DNA of 64,000 bases, taken from the NCBI GenBank assembly GCA_020091685.1, contig CM034595.1:26583933-26647932 (forward strand). The letters are read 5' to 3'. Made by a program: the position numbers and the translations under genes. The notes beneath the pieces are model-generated. The model had not been told where the DNA came from. It was given only the letters and a program-made list of their open reading frames with translations, and did no database searches. Below are positions 1 to 39,644 of this stretch, one piece after another; positions within the stretch are counted from its first letter, which is position 1; every line of letters starts with the position of its first letter. This stretch comes from Lutjanus erythropterus. Its lineage: Eukaryota > Chordata > Actinopteri > Lutjaniformes > Lutjanidae.

Positions 1-410
1 ATAGGAGTGAAACCGTATGAAGTGTAATGTCACTTCAAACATGCAGGGTATATTTCACGCAGGTGACTTTTTACTTTTTAATTTCAAAGTGCAATATTCA
101 ATTCTTAAGTATTTAATTCAATTCTTAATTTTTAATTCCAATGTGTGGTAATGGAAGGTATATTATCATCATTCTGTGTGCCATATTCCCTCTGTGAAAT
201 GGTGTAAATTAAACTGCTTAGTCTCCTTTTATTGTACATACTGTTCTTATTTTATATTTCCCCTGTTTATAGTGTTCCAATTTTTTAAATATTTCCTTTT
301 TAATTGTTCTCTTTATATTCTTACATATTATTTTCTTTATTTATGTAATATATATGTTTGTTAATGTTTCTTTATATTTTGCTACCCTCTTTGCTGCTGT
401 GAAACCATAA
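1..410. other. Intergenic, AT-rich, no gene seen
   Basis: Very AT-rich sequence with short open frames that read like translated low-complexity DNA. The stretch leads into a transposon-like 3' tail at 411-450. I see no exon, RNA gene or promoter here. Confidence 0.6.
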
Positions 411-450
411 ATTCCCCTGTTATGGGCCTAATAAAGGAATATCTTATTTT
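411..450 (+). repeat. 3' tail of a LINE/SINE-type retroelement, copy 1
   Basis: The stretch has the pattern AATTCCCC, a short spacer, TGGG, AATAAAG, then ATCTTA-type repeats. The same pattern recurs at 24242-24275 and 33912-33958. Such a shared tail is typical of teleost retroelement 3' ends. The body upstream is too decayed to assign to a family. Confidence 0.5.
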
Positions 451-481
451 TATAAATTTATGTGTACTTAAAAAAATAACT

Positions 482-589
<108 letters not shown>

Positions 590-1071
590 AAATTATTTAG
601 AATGTATTTAGTTAGTTATTCAGCCATATGCACAATTTGAGCAATTAAAAATATATATAATTGGGTTTAAAAACTATATACATACAGAAACCGTATACAA
701 GACATGATCATAATGCCAGGTGATAATGCAGAACCTGTCTTAGTTCATATTGTGCTTTAGTGGTGCAGGTTCCCAAACAAATTTTCAATTAATCAAATTA
801 CAAAAAGACAATTAACACAGTGAATTTTGCCCTTGTGGAAAATCCAGCCTTATTAAAAGTCATGTTTAAAATTTATTTGATATTGCCTTCAGTAACAAAG
901 CTAAGTGAAAATGCTTTTTGCTTTCAGCATCATCAATATACATTTTTCAAAACTCAAGACCATGGTTTCATATGAAACATTCACATTATAAGAGGGACAA
1001 AACAATAAAAGCTGGCAGAAATAAAATGCCACATAATTTATTTAAAAAGAGGTAAAAACTACACTAAGAAG

Positions 1072-1752
1072 CAGAGATGGGAAATAACTAAGTCCAAATA
1101 CTTTGATACTGCACTTTTACTCCCTACATTTGAACACAAGTATCTGTACTTTCCGCTCCTTACATTTTGAAAACAGGCTTGTTACTGGAGTTTTAATGCA
1201 TTTGAGGGGAATGACTGTTTTTATTTTGCATCGTTGTGCGCCACCTTCTCAACATCAAGACCAAACACATAGAAAAGACGCTTACTGTGTATCCATCAAG
1301 ACATATCACACACAACAGACGCAATGACATGAAAATTATATAAAAGACATAACAAGAAGGAAACTACTTAAGAAGAAAACATCATAAAATACATAAAGAT
1401 GAAAACAATGTAAGAAGACAAAAGATGAAGTAACAAGACATCACAAGATGAAAAAGATGAGAGACACAACATGACAGAAACAATATAAAAAGATATAACA
1501 AGGTGAAAACGACCCAACAAGACAAAAATTACATAACAAGACAAAATCAATGTAACAAGACGAAAACAACGTTAAAGATTTCAGACAAAAAAATGTACCA
1601 GGACGAAAATGTTTACTCTTGTACTTGGAGTACATTTCAGAGTCTGTACTTTTTCTTGAGTAGAGAAGCTGAATCAATACTCTTTTACCAGAATCTTTTT
1701 TTCTTCTGTACTTCTACTTGAGTAATGGATACGAGTACTTTTGCCACCCCTG
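1072..1752. mobile_element. Non-autonomous DNA transposon (hAT-like MITE)
   Basis: The ends are inverted: CAGAGATGGGAAA at the left, TTTGCCACCCCTG at the right. The 8-bp flanks ctaagaag and tcaagaag match at 6 of 8 positions, which fits an aged 8-bp target duplication as made by hAT transposases. The ends carry the ACTTTTACTTGAGTA-type words also seen near 44205, 57760 and 58590. There is no transposase frame. The interior is a degenerate purine-rich tandem repeat. Confidence 0.65.
1300..1575. repeat. Degenerate ACAAGAC-type minisatellite inside the MITE
   Basis: One strand is almost pure purine plus C, with repeated words such as AACAAGAC, AAAGATGA and AAGACAAAA at irregular 15-25 bp spacing. 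It looks like an expanded then mutated tandem array at the centre of the transposon. The open frames that cross it are repeat translations, not genes. Confidence 0.6.
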
Positions 1753-1820
1753 TCAAGAAGGCATCTAATTTACATATAATGTTTAAAAAAAAGCGTAAAT
1801 ACTGTAGATCTTTACCTTGA

Positions 1821-1985
1821 TGCCACGTTCACTTCCATTGTTTGGGAGATTCAGCAACACTGTTTTCCTGTGAAACTCCAGCAGTGTTTTGAGGACTAAA
1901 AAACATAAACCCAACCTTCAATCAACATGAAGGTGAGTAGATAATGACTGAATTTTCATTTTTGATGGGAACTATCCCTTTAACT
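1821..1985. repeat. Dispersed repeat family B, copy 1
   Basis: This stretch is clearly related to 48312-48465. Both run from a GGGAGA(T/C)TC word through GCAGTGTTTT to a nearly identical end containing TAGATAATGACTGAATTTT, and both stop at CTATCCCTTTAA. The CCCTTTAA end is typical of short teleost MITEs. Confidence 0.65.
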
Positions 1986-2247
1986 CTATTACATTTCAAA
2001 TATTTATATCCTCTACTTCTATTTATGAATTTTTCACATGCAGTGTTTTCTTTTTCTTTTTCTATTTACTATGTTTATTTTATGGACTAAATCCGATTCG
2101 ATGTTTGATATTGCTGGCATTCGATTCTGACAATCTTCCCTTAAGGTGGGATTCATAAAGAAGACACGATCATAAAAGGGGTCTCTGCAGTTAAACCTGT
2201 TTTTGTTCAAAACACAAACACACAGACAAATCATCCCAGTTTGGCTG

Positions 2248-2253
2248 TTTATT
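2248..2253 (-). promoter_or_regulatory. Candidate distal poly(A) signal for fam171a1
   Basis: TTTATT on the plus strand reads AATAAA on the minus strand, about 4.5 kb past the fam171a1 stop. Nearer candidates lie at 6125-6130 and 5775-5780, but the first of these sits inside a repeat. Which one is used cannot be told from sequence alone. Confidence 0.25.
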
Positions 2254-3658
2254 CAGAATAATAGGCTTCAAATATAATGCAAGCAACCAAGTTACACACT
2301 CAGGATGCTGTATTGCAACTCCACCCTAGAACTGGAGGTTGCTGTGGGATACTAAGAGAGAAGAGGCCATTCACAACACCAACTCACACGTCATCATTTT
2401 GACCAGGTAGAGGAAAGGAAAGAACTATACACACTCTGTAATATGATTGCTATGACTATATGAACCTCGAGTGGGTGTACGTTGATTATTTCTCAGCGCT
2501 CTCACGTGGACACACAAACTTACAGACAGCAGCATCGCAGATGAACAATACCACCACCCAGGTGCACACATAAACACAATCAATACAAACATTCACCCTC
2601 TAAAAACACAAAAATCAGAAAATGCACTGAAATGACCTGCAGTTTAGCTTCACATACAAATCGCACTTAGCTTTATCTATCCCGTGCTACACCGAAAACT
2701 TCGGTAAATCCTTAACGGCTTACTCCAAGAGAGAGATTGGTGTCTCGCTGATTACTGTGGAGGATTTTTTACGATTGCAGCAGCTGGTAGACATTTTCTG
2801 AGATGTCTGCAGTGTAGCTTGTAACACGCTAGTGCTGAGGAAAGTTTACTGCATGCTTTCTTTCACAAGTGGGAGAGAAAGAGGAAGGGCTGAGGTAGAG
2901 GAGAAAAAGCTGAAGGCAAAAGAAGGCGAGAAATAAATAAGGTAATCTGTTCCACAAATCTGTTGCAGAGTCAGGTTGTTCAAAGGCACTTGGAACATGA
3001 GGAAATGGTAAACAATTAAGGTGAAACACAGCATGCAGAAAGAGTTTGGTTTCAGGTAAAACGTATGCAGTATGTGTTTTTTGTATATCTGACAATAAGG
3101 CGGGTGAAGAAAAAAAAAGCCCTTAACATATTTGAAGAAATAAAAATAGCCTATTTTCGGGTAAAATACTTCATGTTGGCAATTAAAATCATAGTGATTA
3201 AAATTACAAAAAAAGGCATCTCAAGCAGCCGTATAAAAGTGATGCATAGCCTTCAGAGCAAAAAATATGCCAGTCAGTGGTTCAACAATTACAAAACCCT
3301 TCATATTATTACACCTCACAATTATTTTGGGTGGAACTACAAGTTTCGTAGTGGTATTATATCCTCGCCCACCAGCATAGTGGTGTGTCACATTTTGTGA
3401 TTATGTTGCAGTGCGGATAGTGGTTTAATTGCTTCAGTCCAAAAACTTTATCCCCTGTGTAGATCATGTAAACACCCATATAACCCTCTGATAGGCCAGA
3501 TTAAATTCTGGCAACATATTCAAAACCATTCAAAGTACAGGATTTACATGTTTGTGTCAGGGGTTGTGCAGAAACACACTAGAAGACTTTTAATTTCCTG
3601 ACAGGAGGTGAAATGAATAGAATCGCTTGTCGTGATTTCCACAGATGTTCAACAATCT
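2254..3658. other. Intergenic or fam171a1 3'-UTR, no gene seen
   Basis: Unique-looking sequence of moderate AT content. The longer open frames on both strands (for example 2829-3095) have hydrophobic low-complexity composition and no family likeness. It could be the far part of the fam171a1 3' UTR. Confidence 0.45.
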
Positions 3659-4632
3659 TAAAGGGATAGTTCGGATTAATTCAAGTGTATGAGGTACTTT
3701 TAGATAGTCAGTGTATTACCTTCATTACATGCCTGTTGACACGCCCACAGTTTGGAGAAGCAGCAGGAGCACCAGAACGGAAGCTAAGCAATGTACTGCT
3801 GTGGACAGGTATTTTAGATACTTAAAAAAAGGCTATCTCAGGTTGAGTTTTTGCAATATTTAGGATATTTTAACTGCTTTAGATTGCCTTTCGACAGTAT
3901 TTTCTGACAGGAAACCACTGTTATCTAAGCCAAATATCTCTCTCTGCAGAGCCACCAGACCCCTTAAGGGAGAAATCTGTAATATATTCGCTGTGCTAAA
4001 TCATAAAATGATCTTCATATGCCATCAGCGATGAAGGAAACATGCTAACAACTCGTTTCAACCATAAATTGCATATGAAACAAGAATTAAACCTACTTAA
4101 TATACTGTCTATGGCTCCAACTCGCTATTTGCACAGCAGTACACATTTTTGAGTGCTAAGGACTTACATTATGCTCCTTAAAAATTGATTTTGCAAAACA
4201 CTGAAGTTGCTGGTCTATCACTGCCTCAATTGGTTAGTCTGTTAGTGTTATTGTGTGATTTTGGTGAAGGAGACAGATGATAAATAATAACACAAACAGA
4301 CATAACAATCGAGGCAGCAGTAGACTCACAACACCCGTGTTCAGCAGGGTAAAATGATTGTTTTGCTTGAGAGGTCTGGTTGCTTTGGAAAGAGAAATAT
4401 TTGGCTTATAAACCAGTGAAAATATTCTAAACATGTTTTTTAAGGTGCACCTTTTTTAGGTGGCAAAAATATGCTTTGCTAAAGACCCTGTCTACAACAG
4501 TGCATTGCTTAGCTTCTTACACCAGTATTTCTGCTGCTTCTCCAAACTGGGGATGTGCTGACTGCCATTTACTGTAAGTAATACATTGACTATCAATAAG
4601 TGTGTCATACAATCCATACTTATCCCTTTAAA
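3659..4632. mobile_element. Foldback element (long inverted arms), copy 1
   Basis: The first and last roughly 300 bp are imperfect inverted copies of each other. The left arm begins TTAAAGGGATAGTTCGG. The right arm, read on the other strand, begins TTTAAAGGGATAAGTATGG. Both arms share, in the same order, AGTCA(G/A)TGTATTAC, AGTTTGGAGAAGCAGCAG, AAGCTAAGCAATG and GCCAAATAT. No transposase is present. Related copies occur at 26380-27665 and 54455-54665. Confidence 0.75.
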
Positions 4633-4879
4633 ATCAGTCAGAATTGGTTATAATCTCACTTTAAAGAAGTGTAGTGTGTTCCCGGCTGTTGCCAGGTCTT
4701 TACAGTCAGTGGACTGAGGCCAATATGGCTCGAGAAAAAAGGTTCCTGTAGTCGTTCCTTTGCGAGAACCACCCATCATCTGTTTCTACTACAGTTCCTT
4801 TATGCTTACAAGGCTATTTATAAAAAAGGCATACATTTGTTGTGCATAAAATATTCAAATTTCTTGCCTCCAAAGTCCA

Positions 4880-5264
4880 TCTGTCTCCCTCAGGCAATGT
4901 GTACATGGTGCCTGATGAGTGTAGTGAGGATGACATAGTGGAGGGTAACAGTGGTCATTTCACGAAGGGGACCTGGAAGTTCATGAAGGATCTGAATCGG
5001 CCCGTCATGTTCTGGACTAGAAGGGATCCCAGTGCTGAAATATTCTCTCAGTGCTATGATGAAGAAAAACAAAGGGCTTCTATTGAAACGGTCATATCCT
5101 TCAGGTTCTGGTCTGAGCAGAGGGTAGTCATGATTAAAAGATGGGTTCACATTTTTTCAAGTCCACCTTACAACTCAACTGACACGCCCACATGTACAAC
5201 AGAACAATTCTGGCTGCTGAAATTGTTCCTCCTGTTTATAGTGGCAGCAATGGTTTCAATGTAA
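4880..5264 (+). other. Unidentified open frame or possible orphan exon
   Basis: A frame stays open here and is locally GC-richer than its surroundings. A polypyrimidine tract ending CTCAG lies just before 4895 and would serve as a splice acceptor. The predicted peptide starts NVYMVPDECSEDD, continues with KGTWKFMKDLNRP and a charged, cysteine-containing middle, and has balanced composition to about residue 75. Its hydrophobic end (after about 5130) contains words shared with the foldback repeat and may not be coding. I do not recognise the family. The frame opens upstream without an ATG. It could be a decayed exon, part of the fam171a1 3' UTR read antisense, or chance. Confidence 0.2.
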
Positions 5265-5849
5265 GAGATGAGGGACAAAATCCACAATCCCTGTTCTGTG
5301 TAAAAAAAAAAAAGAAGCTTTTTAAAGTTCAGCCGAAGCTAATATATGTCTTGAGTTAGAGAAGCCAAGTTAAGGTCTTTTAGGTATAAAACTCCCTCTT
5401 TGTGCTTCTTTTCTGAGTCACACACACTAACCACTTTCAAACTATAACCAAAGCTGTTTGTTACATTCCTGACTCAGTGTATAATTGTTCTATATGCTCA
5501 AATGAAGCACCTTGCCATATCAGTACATGATAATACACAATATCTATTAAACTTGCACTATGCGCAGAATATTAATAGGTATTTTAGCTGTAAATCACGT
5601 TTTCAAAAGGTTTTTATATGTTTAGGCAGATTCCATTAAACGTGCTGAATTAGCTGTTAGTGATTTCTGTTTGCTAAAATAGTTTGATACGGAAAAAAAA
5701 ACTAAAATCACAAATAGGCAAGTTCTGAGTTATAAGAAGCATCTTTTTTCTATGAATTCTCAGATTTGTGGACCTTTATTCACAGTAAACATTGGAGATA
5801 ATGTTAAGAGGAAGTGTGATCATGAATCTAAAAGCATGTATTATGTCTC
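5265..5849. other. Intergenic, no gene seen
   Basis: AT-rich sequence without convincing frames or clear repeats. Confidence 0.5.
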
Positions 5850-6160
5850 TGTGTGTTGAAGGGCCAGTTCACACCAAAATCAATAATACATATTTTTCCT
5901 CTCACCAGCAGAGCTATTTATCCATCTATATTGTTTTGGTGGGTGTTGCTTAGTTATGGAGATTTCAGCTGTATAGATCTTTGCCTTCTCTCACATATAA
6001 TGGAACTGCTCAAAGTGCATGAGAAGACAAACATCTGTGCAGCCAACATCTCTAAAACCTGATAACTCATACCAAAAAACCCTAGATGGATAAATAGCAC
6101 TGCAAGTAAGAGTTAAAATATGTATTTATTTTAAATTTTGGGTGAATTGTTCCATAGCAT
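5850..6160. repeat. Dispersed repeat family C, copy 1
   Basis: The stretch begins with GGCCAGTTCACACCAAAAT and an ATACATATTTTTCCT word, and has a near-inverted end (GGGTGAATTGTTCC). Its left part resembles 40085-40200, which begins GGGACAGTTCACCCTAA and also carries TATGTATTTTTCC and GTATTTATCCAT. This is a non-coding teleost-type MITE. The frame at 5853-6062 is only repeat translation. Confidence 0.6.
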
Positions 6161-6721
6161 GTGACTTTAGGACAAAATACATGGGTTAAAAATGCAAAGC
6201 ATCATGTTGGCAGAACGGGGGTTTTTACCTGAGATTTAAATTGGCTTCACTGTGAGCATACTGAGTTTTGCCAAGTTATAATCCAGTTAGGTCTGCAGGG
6301 CTTGGAAGCCTAGGTTATAATAACTGGTACATACTTTCATATTGGATTGATTTACGATGTAAAAACACCCACAAGGTTGCTCAACTGTGTTGCATTGCCT
6401 CTGGCACAATGAGGCATTCATTTTAATGAGTTTTAAACAGATCGCACCCTTTTTTTAACACTGAAATGTTTGTGTCGTATGTGTTTTGACCATTAGCTAT
6501 GGCTGGGGGAAGGATTCTGATTTTTGACTCAAATTACGGCAAGTCAATCAGTAATTTTGCCTCTAGCTGAGGATTGTTTCCCTCATACCTTACACTGAAA
6601 TCACTTTAAGAAGGGCCTGTATGTACAGGAGGAACAATTACAGTAACCAGAAACCCCATTCAATGTACATGCGAATATAAAGAAAAAGTGTGAACCTATC
6701 CTTCAAGCGGTCATCTGTGGA
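6161..6721. other. Probable proximal fam171a1 3' UTR
   Basis: This stretch lies directly downstream (on the minus strand) of the fam171a1 stop codon. No further exon of the gene is expected, and I see no other feature. Confidence 0.5.
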
Positions 6722-35554
<28,833 letters not shown>

Positions 35555-35960
35555 TGCAGATGTGTGTATCAACGCCAACGGTTAAAAAAACAAAAAAAAA
35601 ACAAAGTATGGTCCAAATCTTCAGCTTTAACACCCTCACTGACCGGCCACATCAGAGTAAACCCGCTTTATTCCGCAGAGGAGGTGACTCTCCATGTTTA
35701 GCAGCATCAGCAGTCCTGGTTTTTCGCCTGTAAAGCCGTGTTTCTTCTGTGCCGTTGTGCATCCCCAGCCCTTTTACCGCTCGGTCTGTCGGTTTTTTTC
35801 ATCGACGGCCCAGGGTCAGAGAGGAAGACGGCCCCCATTCCTCTGAGCCACATGCCCCACAACAGCACCAACAGGCGGCTTCAAACACGCGCAGCACCGC
35901 TGACATCCGCGGACTTCCAGCGCCACCTGCCGGCCAACCAATGGGACGTTTCTTACAGCT
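35555..35960 (-). promoter_or_regulatory. fam171a1 5' UTR and promoter region
   Basis: This region lies directly upstream of the fam171a1 ATG. It is markedly richer in GC and CpG than the flanks (for example GCGCAGCACCGC, ATCCGCGGAC and CGCCACCTGCCGG between 35885 and 35935). It holds ACCAATGGG (35938-35946) as a CCAAT-box candidate. No TATA box is obvious, as in CpG-type promoters. The open frames on both strands here are probably non-coding. Confidence 0.55.
35919..35933 (-). promoter_or_regulatory. CTCF-like motif at the fam171a1 / class II border
   Basis: On the minus strand, CCGGCAGGTGGCGCT matches the CTCF core CCASYAGRKGGCRSY at 14 of 15 positions. It lies between the fam171a1 promoter and the class II block. 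A similar motif with similar flanks lies at 47488-47502. Confidence 0.4.
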
Positions 35961-36925
35961 TTTAAGATAACGTCAGATACTAATTACTCCCATAACGGGG
36001 AAATTTACAGTGTTACAGCAGCAAAGTAGATAACAGAAATATAAAGAAGCATCAATAAAAAAATAAAAATATGAAAATATGAACCATTTAAACAGGGAAC
36101 ATACAAATGGCAACAATATAAAACAGGGAAATATAAAAAAATATTAACAGTATAACGATATTAATATTACTTGTGGTAATACAAGTGTAACAATATTAAA
36201 TACAATATAAGGAGACTGAGCAGTTGAATTTACACAATTTCATGAAGGTAATGTTGATATTGCCATTGAATGATGATTATACATCTGATTATTGCACACT
36301 GAAATGAAAATTCACCTGAGTGAAATACTGATCAGATGATGATACACCTGACTGAACTATTGAATACTGAACATTCAAATTAAACTTAAATACAAAAATT
36401 AAAAATAAAAGAAAAAAATTTAATTGTTGTTTTGAGTGTCACTTTTCACTAAATAGCTTTTAAGGAGAAAGAATGTGCAGTATTACTTTTTCAACATGTC
36501 CAATAATATTTTTCAATAATATAAGCAAAATTGCATTTTCAACATCATGTGCAAAAATTCTTTTCAATATTATGTTCAGTATTACTTTTTTTAATATTAG
36601 AAAAAAAGACATAATCAGATTACAGATACATTTAGTAAAAATGGGGATTATTAGTGGGATTACAATTTTAAAATAAAGAGGATTATACTACCATGCACAG
36701 TGTGCACACAGTTACCAACTCCTTAGCATGGCCTCTAGTGAAAAAATGCTTTGTTGGATGGAAATCTTTGTCTTTAAATCAGTCAAGTCAGTTGTGCACA
36801 ACAAAAGCAGGAACAGCTGGATACACAAATAAACCTAACAACAATTAATTTATTATTAATTGACTAAATAGGTCAAATACCAATGACTGAATAAGTGTTT
36901 CAGCATCAGCCATGAAGAGTATCAG
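35961..36925. other. Intergenic, AT-rich low-complexity DNA
   Basis: Degenerate AT-rich sequence with irregular repeats of AAATATGAA/AACAGGGAA (36060-36150) and TTTTCAA(C/T)AT(C/T)ATG (36480-36600). No gene seen. Confidence 0.6.
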
Positions 36926-37490
36926 GTAAATTTTGGCAATGTGTCATAAATGGAAGTATGCCATCTTTGTAGTATTATTTATATGTTCTTCAAAGGAAAG
37001 ATTGGGATCAAATAGGACACCAAGATTTCTAATGCAGGAGCGTTGTAAGATTGTGAGAACCAGCTATGTTCAGAGTGAGTTCACAGAAATAACTTCTAAT
37101 CTGTTTAAGACCAAGGTTCGGCATTTCTGTTTTCTCTGTGTTTAAGAGGACGAAGTTAGATGACATCCATTGTTTAATTTCTGTTACATGTTCTTCTATT
37201 CTCACCAGCTGATGTCATCAGGCCTAATGGAAATGTAGCACTATTAAATTATCAGCATAGAGATGGAAACCTAATTTGTAATTATTGATTAACCTATCGA
37301 GACATAACATGTAAATGGAGAATGGAATAGGACCAAGCACGGATCCCCGTAGACACACCATAACTGACCTTCTTGTGGTCTGGTTAACAGTTGTTATGAA
37401 AAACAAGGTGAGATCCATCAATTTAAAAAAGCAAAACCAGGAGAGAGCAATGTCAGCAAGACCAATACTTTTCAAGACAACCTAGAATTT
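36926..37490 (-). pseudogene. LINE reverse transcriptase fragment
   Basis: The minus-strand translation gives a SIGLADIALSWF start, RGSVLGPIPFSIYMLCLD and FHLYADNLIVL, which correspond to the QGSVLGP-FSIYM and YADD motifs of L2/CR1-type reverse transcriptases. The YADD box is altered to YADN and the GVPQ box to a broken form. A NTEKTEMPNLGLK-like stretch follows. A further stop and frame break occur downstream (lower coordinates). It is dead. Confidence 0.75.
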
Positions 37491-38240
37491 GGCAATCAAA
37501 ATAAGCTACAAAGAGTTCCAGAATCTATATTTTTCATGAACCACTGGAAATTTATGTAAAAACAATAGAGAAGGCAGCTTAACACAACTGACCACAGTCC
37601 TCCATAATTGTGACTCCTGTGCTGTCAAATTTCCCATGAATTCTGATGTGGTGTTTACTGAAGGCCTCGGTCATCCTTGACTTTTAGGATTTAATTTCTT
37701 CTCTCTCATCACGTCAGCTGCAGTTAAGTACTGTTAATAAAACTGGAAATTCTTGTGATGAATAATGCACTGAAGGATTCAACAACATTACCAGAAAGCT
37801 CAAAGGAAAAATAAAATCATTAAACTTAAGTAACCTTAAGATAGATTTTTGTTGAATTTCCTCATAGCGTGCATATCTTGGCATGTGTAAAAGTTTTATT
37901 TACATAGAGAGAAAATGTCTATGCTGCAACACAGGTTAAACGGCTTCACAGGTTGAACAACAACTACAACACGGAAACTGTGGTCAAGTTCTCCTCTCTA
38001 CAAAATATTTTTTTTACATTTATATCAACCTGATCCTTTTGCTAACTCATGTCAGTAAAGTTTAACGATAACTAACTTTGGACCAAAAACTCCAATTTTC
38101 TGCAGGTACTGTTTTATTGTGCTCAATGTTTTGCATCTGATTTGATCATGTGATTGAGCATGAGTTTCCTCATATAAAACATTTTGCTTCATTCAGACTG
38201 AGATTTTTTCCTTTCATCGATGAACACCTGCAGCTCAGAC
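37491..38240. other. Upstream region of class II alpha-1
   Basis: AT-rich sequence that should hold the promoter. I looked for the class II S-X-Y module. A TTGCTAACTCATGTCAG stretch (about 38039-38055) and CTGATTTGAT (about 38138-38147) are only weak X-like and Y-like matches. A TCATATAAAACA stretch (38169-38180) could act as a TATA element. Confidence 0.35.
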
Positions 38241-39596
38241 ATGAAGCGCTCTGCTCTCATTATCCTGATGTTCAACAGCTTCTGTGCCTTCTCACAAAGT
38301 AAGATATTTCAATTTACTACACTTTTATTCTGGTTTGTAATAATTTTATGGAAACAAAAATAGGATTTTTACTCTGAACAGTATCCTCATGTAACTCATC
38401 ATGACAAGTCAAAAGGCTTCACGTTGGATGAACTCAAGTTTATAAGTTCTGCAGTGTCCTGAAAGTCATCATGAAAGTCCTGAGATATTACATTCACAGG
38501 AATGGGACAACCTGAAAACACAATGTCTGTGGCCACAGCTGTCCCCACATAGAACCATAAAAAACTGTTTTTTTAAGGTTTATTAAAAATTGTGAATCAC
38601 AGAGGTCCTTCGGCATACAGTCATGAATGTGCACAAAATATTTTTTAGTATTTAAGATCAGCTGCAGACATGATTCAACTAAATCTCTGTATGTTTTTTT
38701 TTTTTGTTTTTTTTACAGTGGGTGTGATCAGTTCTTTATCTCCATTGTTTTTCAGTTCCCCATGAAGTTCTTTATATTGTGGGTTGCTTTGCAAATGGCA
38801 TAGCTGAGGTCCAGTTTGAGTTTGATGGTGAGGAGGTGTTATACGTGGACTTCCAAAGAGATGAGATCGTTTACACTGTGCCTGGATTTCTTGACTATGA
38901 TCCAAGCCAGATGTTGGTTGGTTTGACTATACTTAAAGATGCTCTGCACATCAGCCGTCTCTGTGTAGAATTGACTTCAATCTTTGCAGCGGAGAAGACA
39001 AAACAACCAGAGCATAAAGGTAAATTAACCTCAAAATTTATCTCTGTTGTGACGTGATTGATAAAATGATGATGTAGGTTTTTAAATGTCTTCTGATCCA
39101 CTACAGACCCCCCTGAAGTCATCATCTACCCTGCAGATGAAGCTGAGCTGGAAGTTGAAAACAGTCTCACCTGCTTTGTGAATCACTTCTACCCACCTGA
39201 CATCAGAGTCAGCTGGACCAAAAACGGTCATCCAGTGTCGGAGGGGGTGTCACTCAGTCGATATTATCCCAATAATGATCAGACCTTCCACCAGTTCTCC
39301 ACGCTGACATTCACACCGAGGGAAGGAGACATTTACAGCTGCACTGTGGAGCACTCAGCCCTGGACATGCCCACTACAAGGATCTGGGGTGATTGTTTTA
39401 TATTATTTAATACTATATTTATATTTAATAAATGTTTTATTGTATCTGTAATGCTAATGTGACTTCCTCCACAGAACTTGAAGTGAGTCACCCCAGTCTT
39501 GGACCAGATATTTTCTGTGGAGTGGGTCTCGCACTGGGTTTGTTGGGAATTGCAGTTGGAGTCTTTTTCATTGTAAAGGGACAACATGGACAATAA
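38241..39596 (+). CDS. MHC class II alpha chain, copy 1
   Basis: Exons: 38241-38298 (signal peptide), 38756-39019 (alpha-1 domain), 39107-39388 (alpha-2 Ig domain), 39475-39596 (connecting peptide, membrane, tail). All introns are GT/AG and phase 1, giving 241 residues, the usual length. The alpha-1 domain (about 20-107) starts PHEVLYIVGCF and has the teleost cysteine pair (VGCF, RLCVE). The alpha-2 domain (108-201) has the Ig pair LTCFVNHFYPPDIRVSW and YSCTVEHSAL. The membrane segment (GVGLALGLLGIAVGVFF) keeps the glycine zipper of class II alpha chains. It should pair with a class II beta chain in endosomes and at the cell surface. No N-glycosylation sequon is seen. No Asn lies near the alpha-1 helix cysteine, where classical chains use two to hold peptide, so it is probably non-classical. 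Confidence 0.93.
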
Positions 39597-39628
39597 TTCA
39601 TCTATAATTCAATATCATCAACATTCTA

Positions 39629-39634
39629 AATAAA
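39629..39634 (+). promoter_or_regulatory. Poly(A) signal, class II alpha-1
   Basis: AATAAA 33 bp after the stop codon. A second hexamer-like AATAAA follows at about 39639-39644. Confidence 0.6.
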
Positions 39635-39644
39635 TAGAATAAAT

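Noticed and set aside
1103..1721. Several 60-80 codon frames near 1.1-1.7 kb
   Set aside because: They lie inside a MITE and its internal repeat.
38895..39125. Minus-strand frames opposite the class II exons (also at 39333-39593, 43507-43731, 53756-54037)
   Set aside because: Mirror images of conserved plus-strand exons; no independent support.
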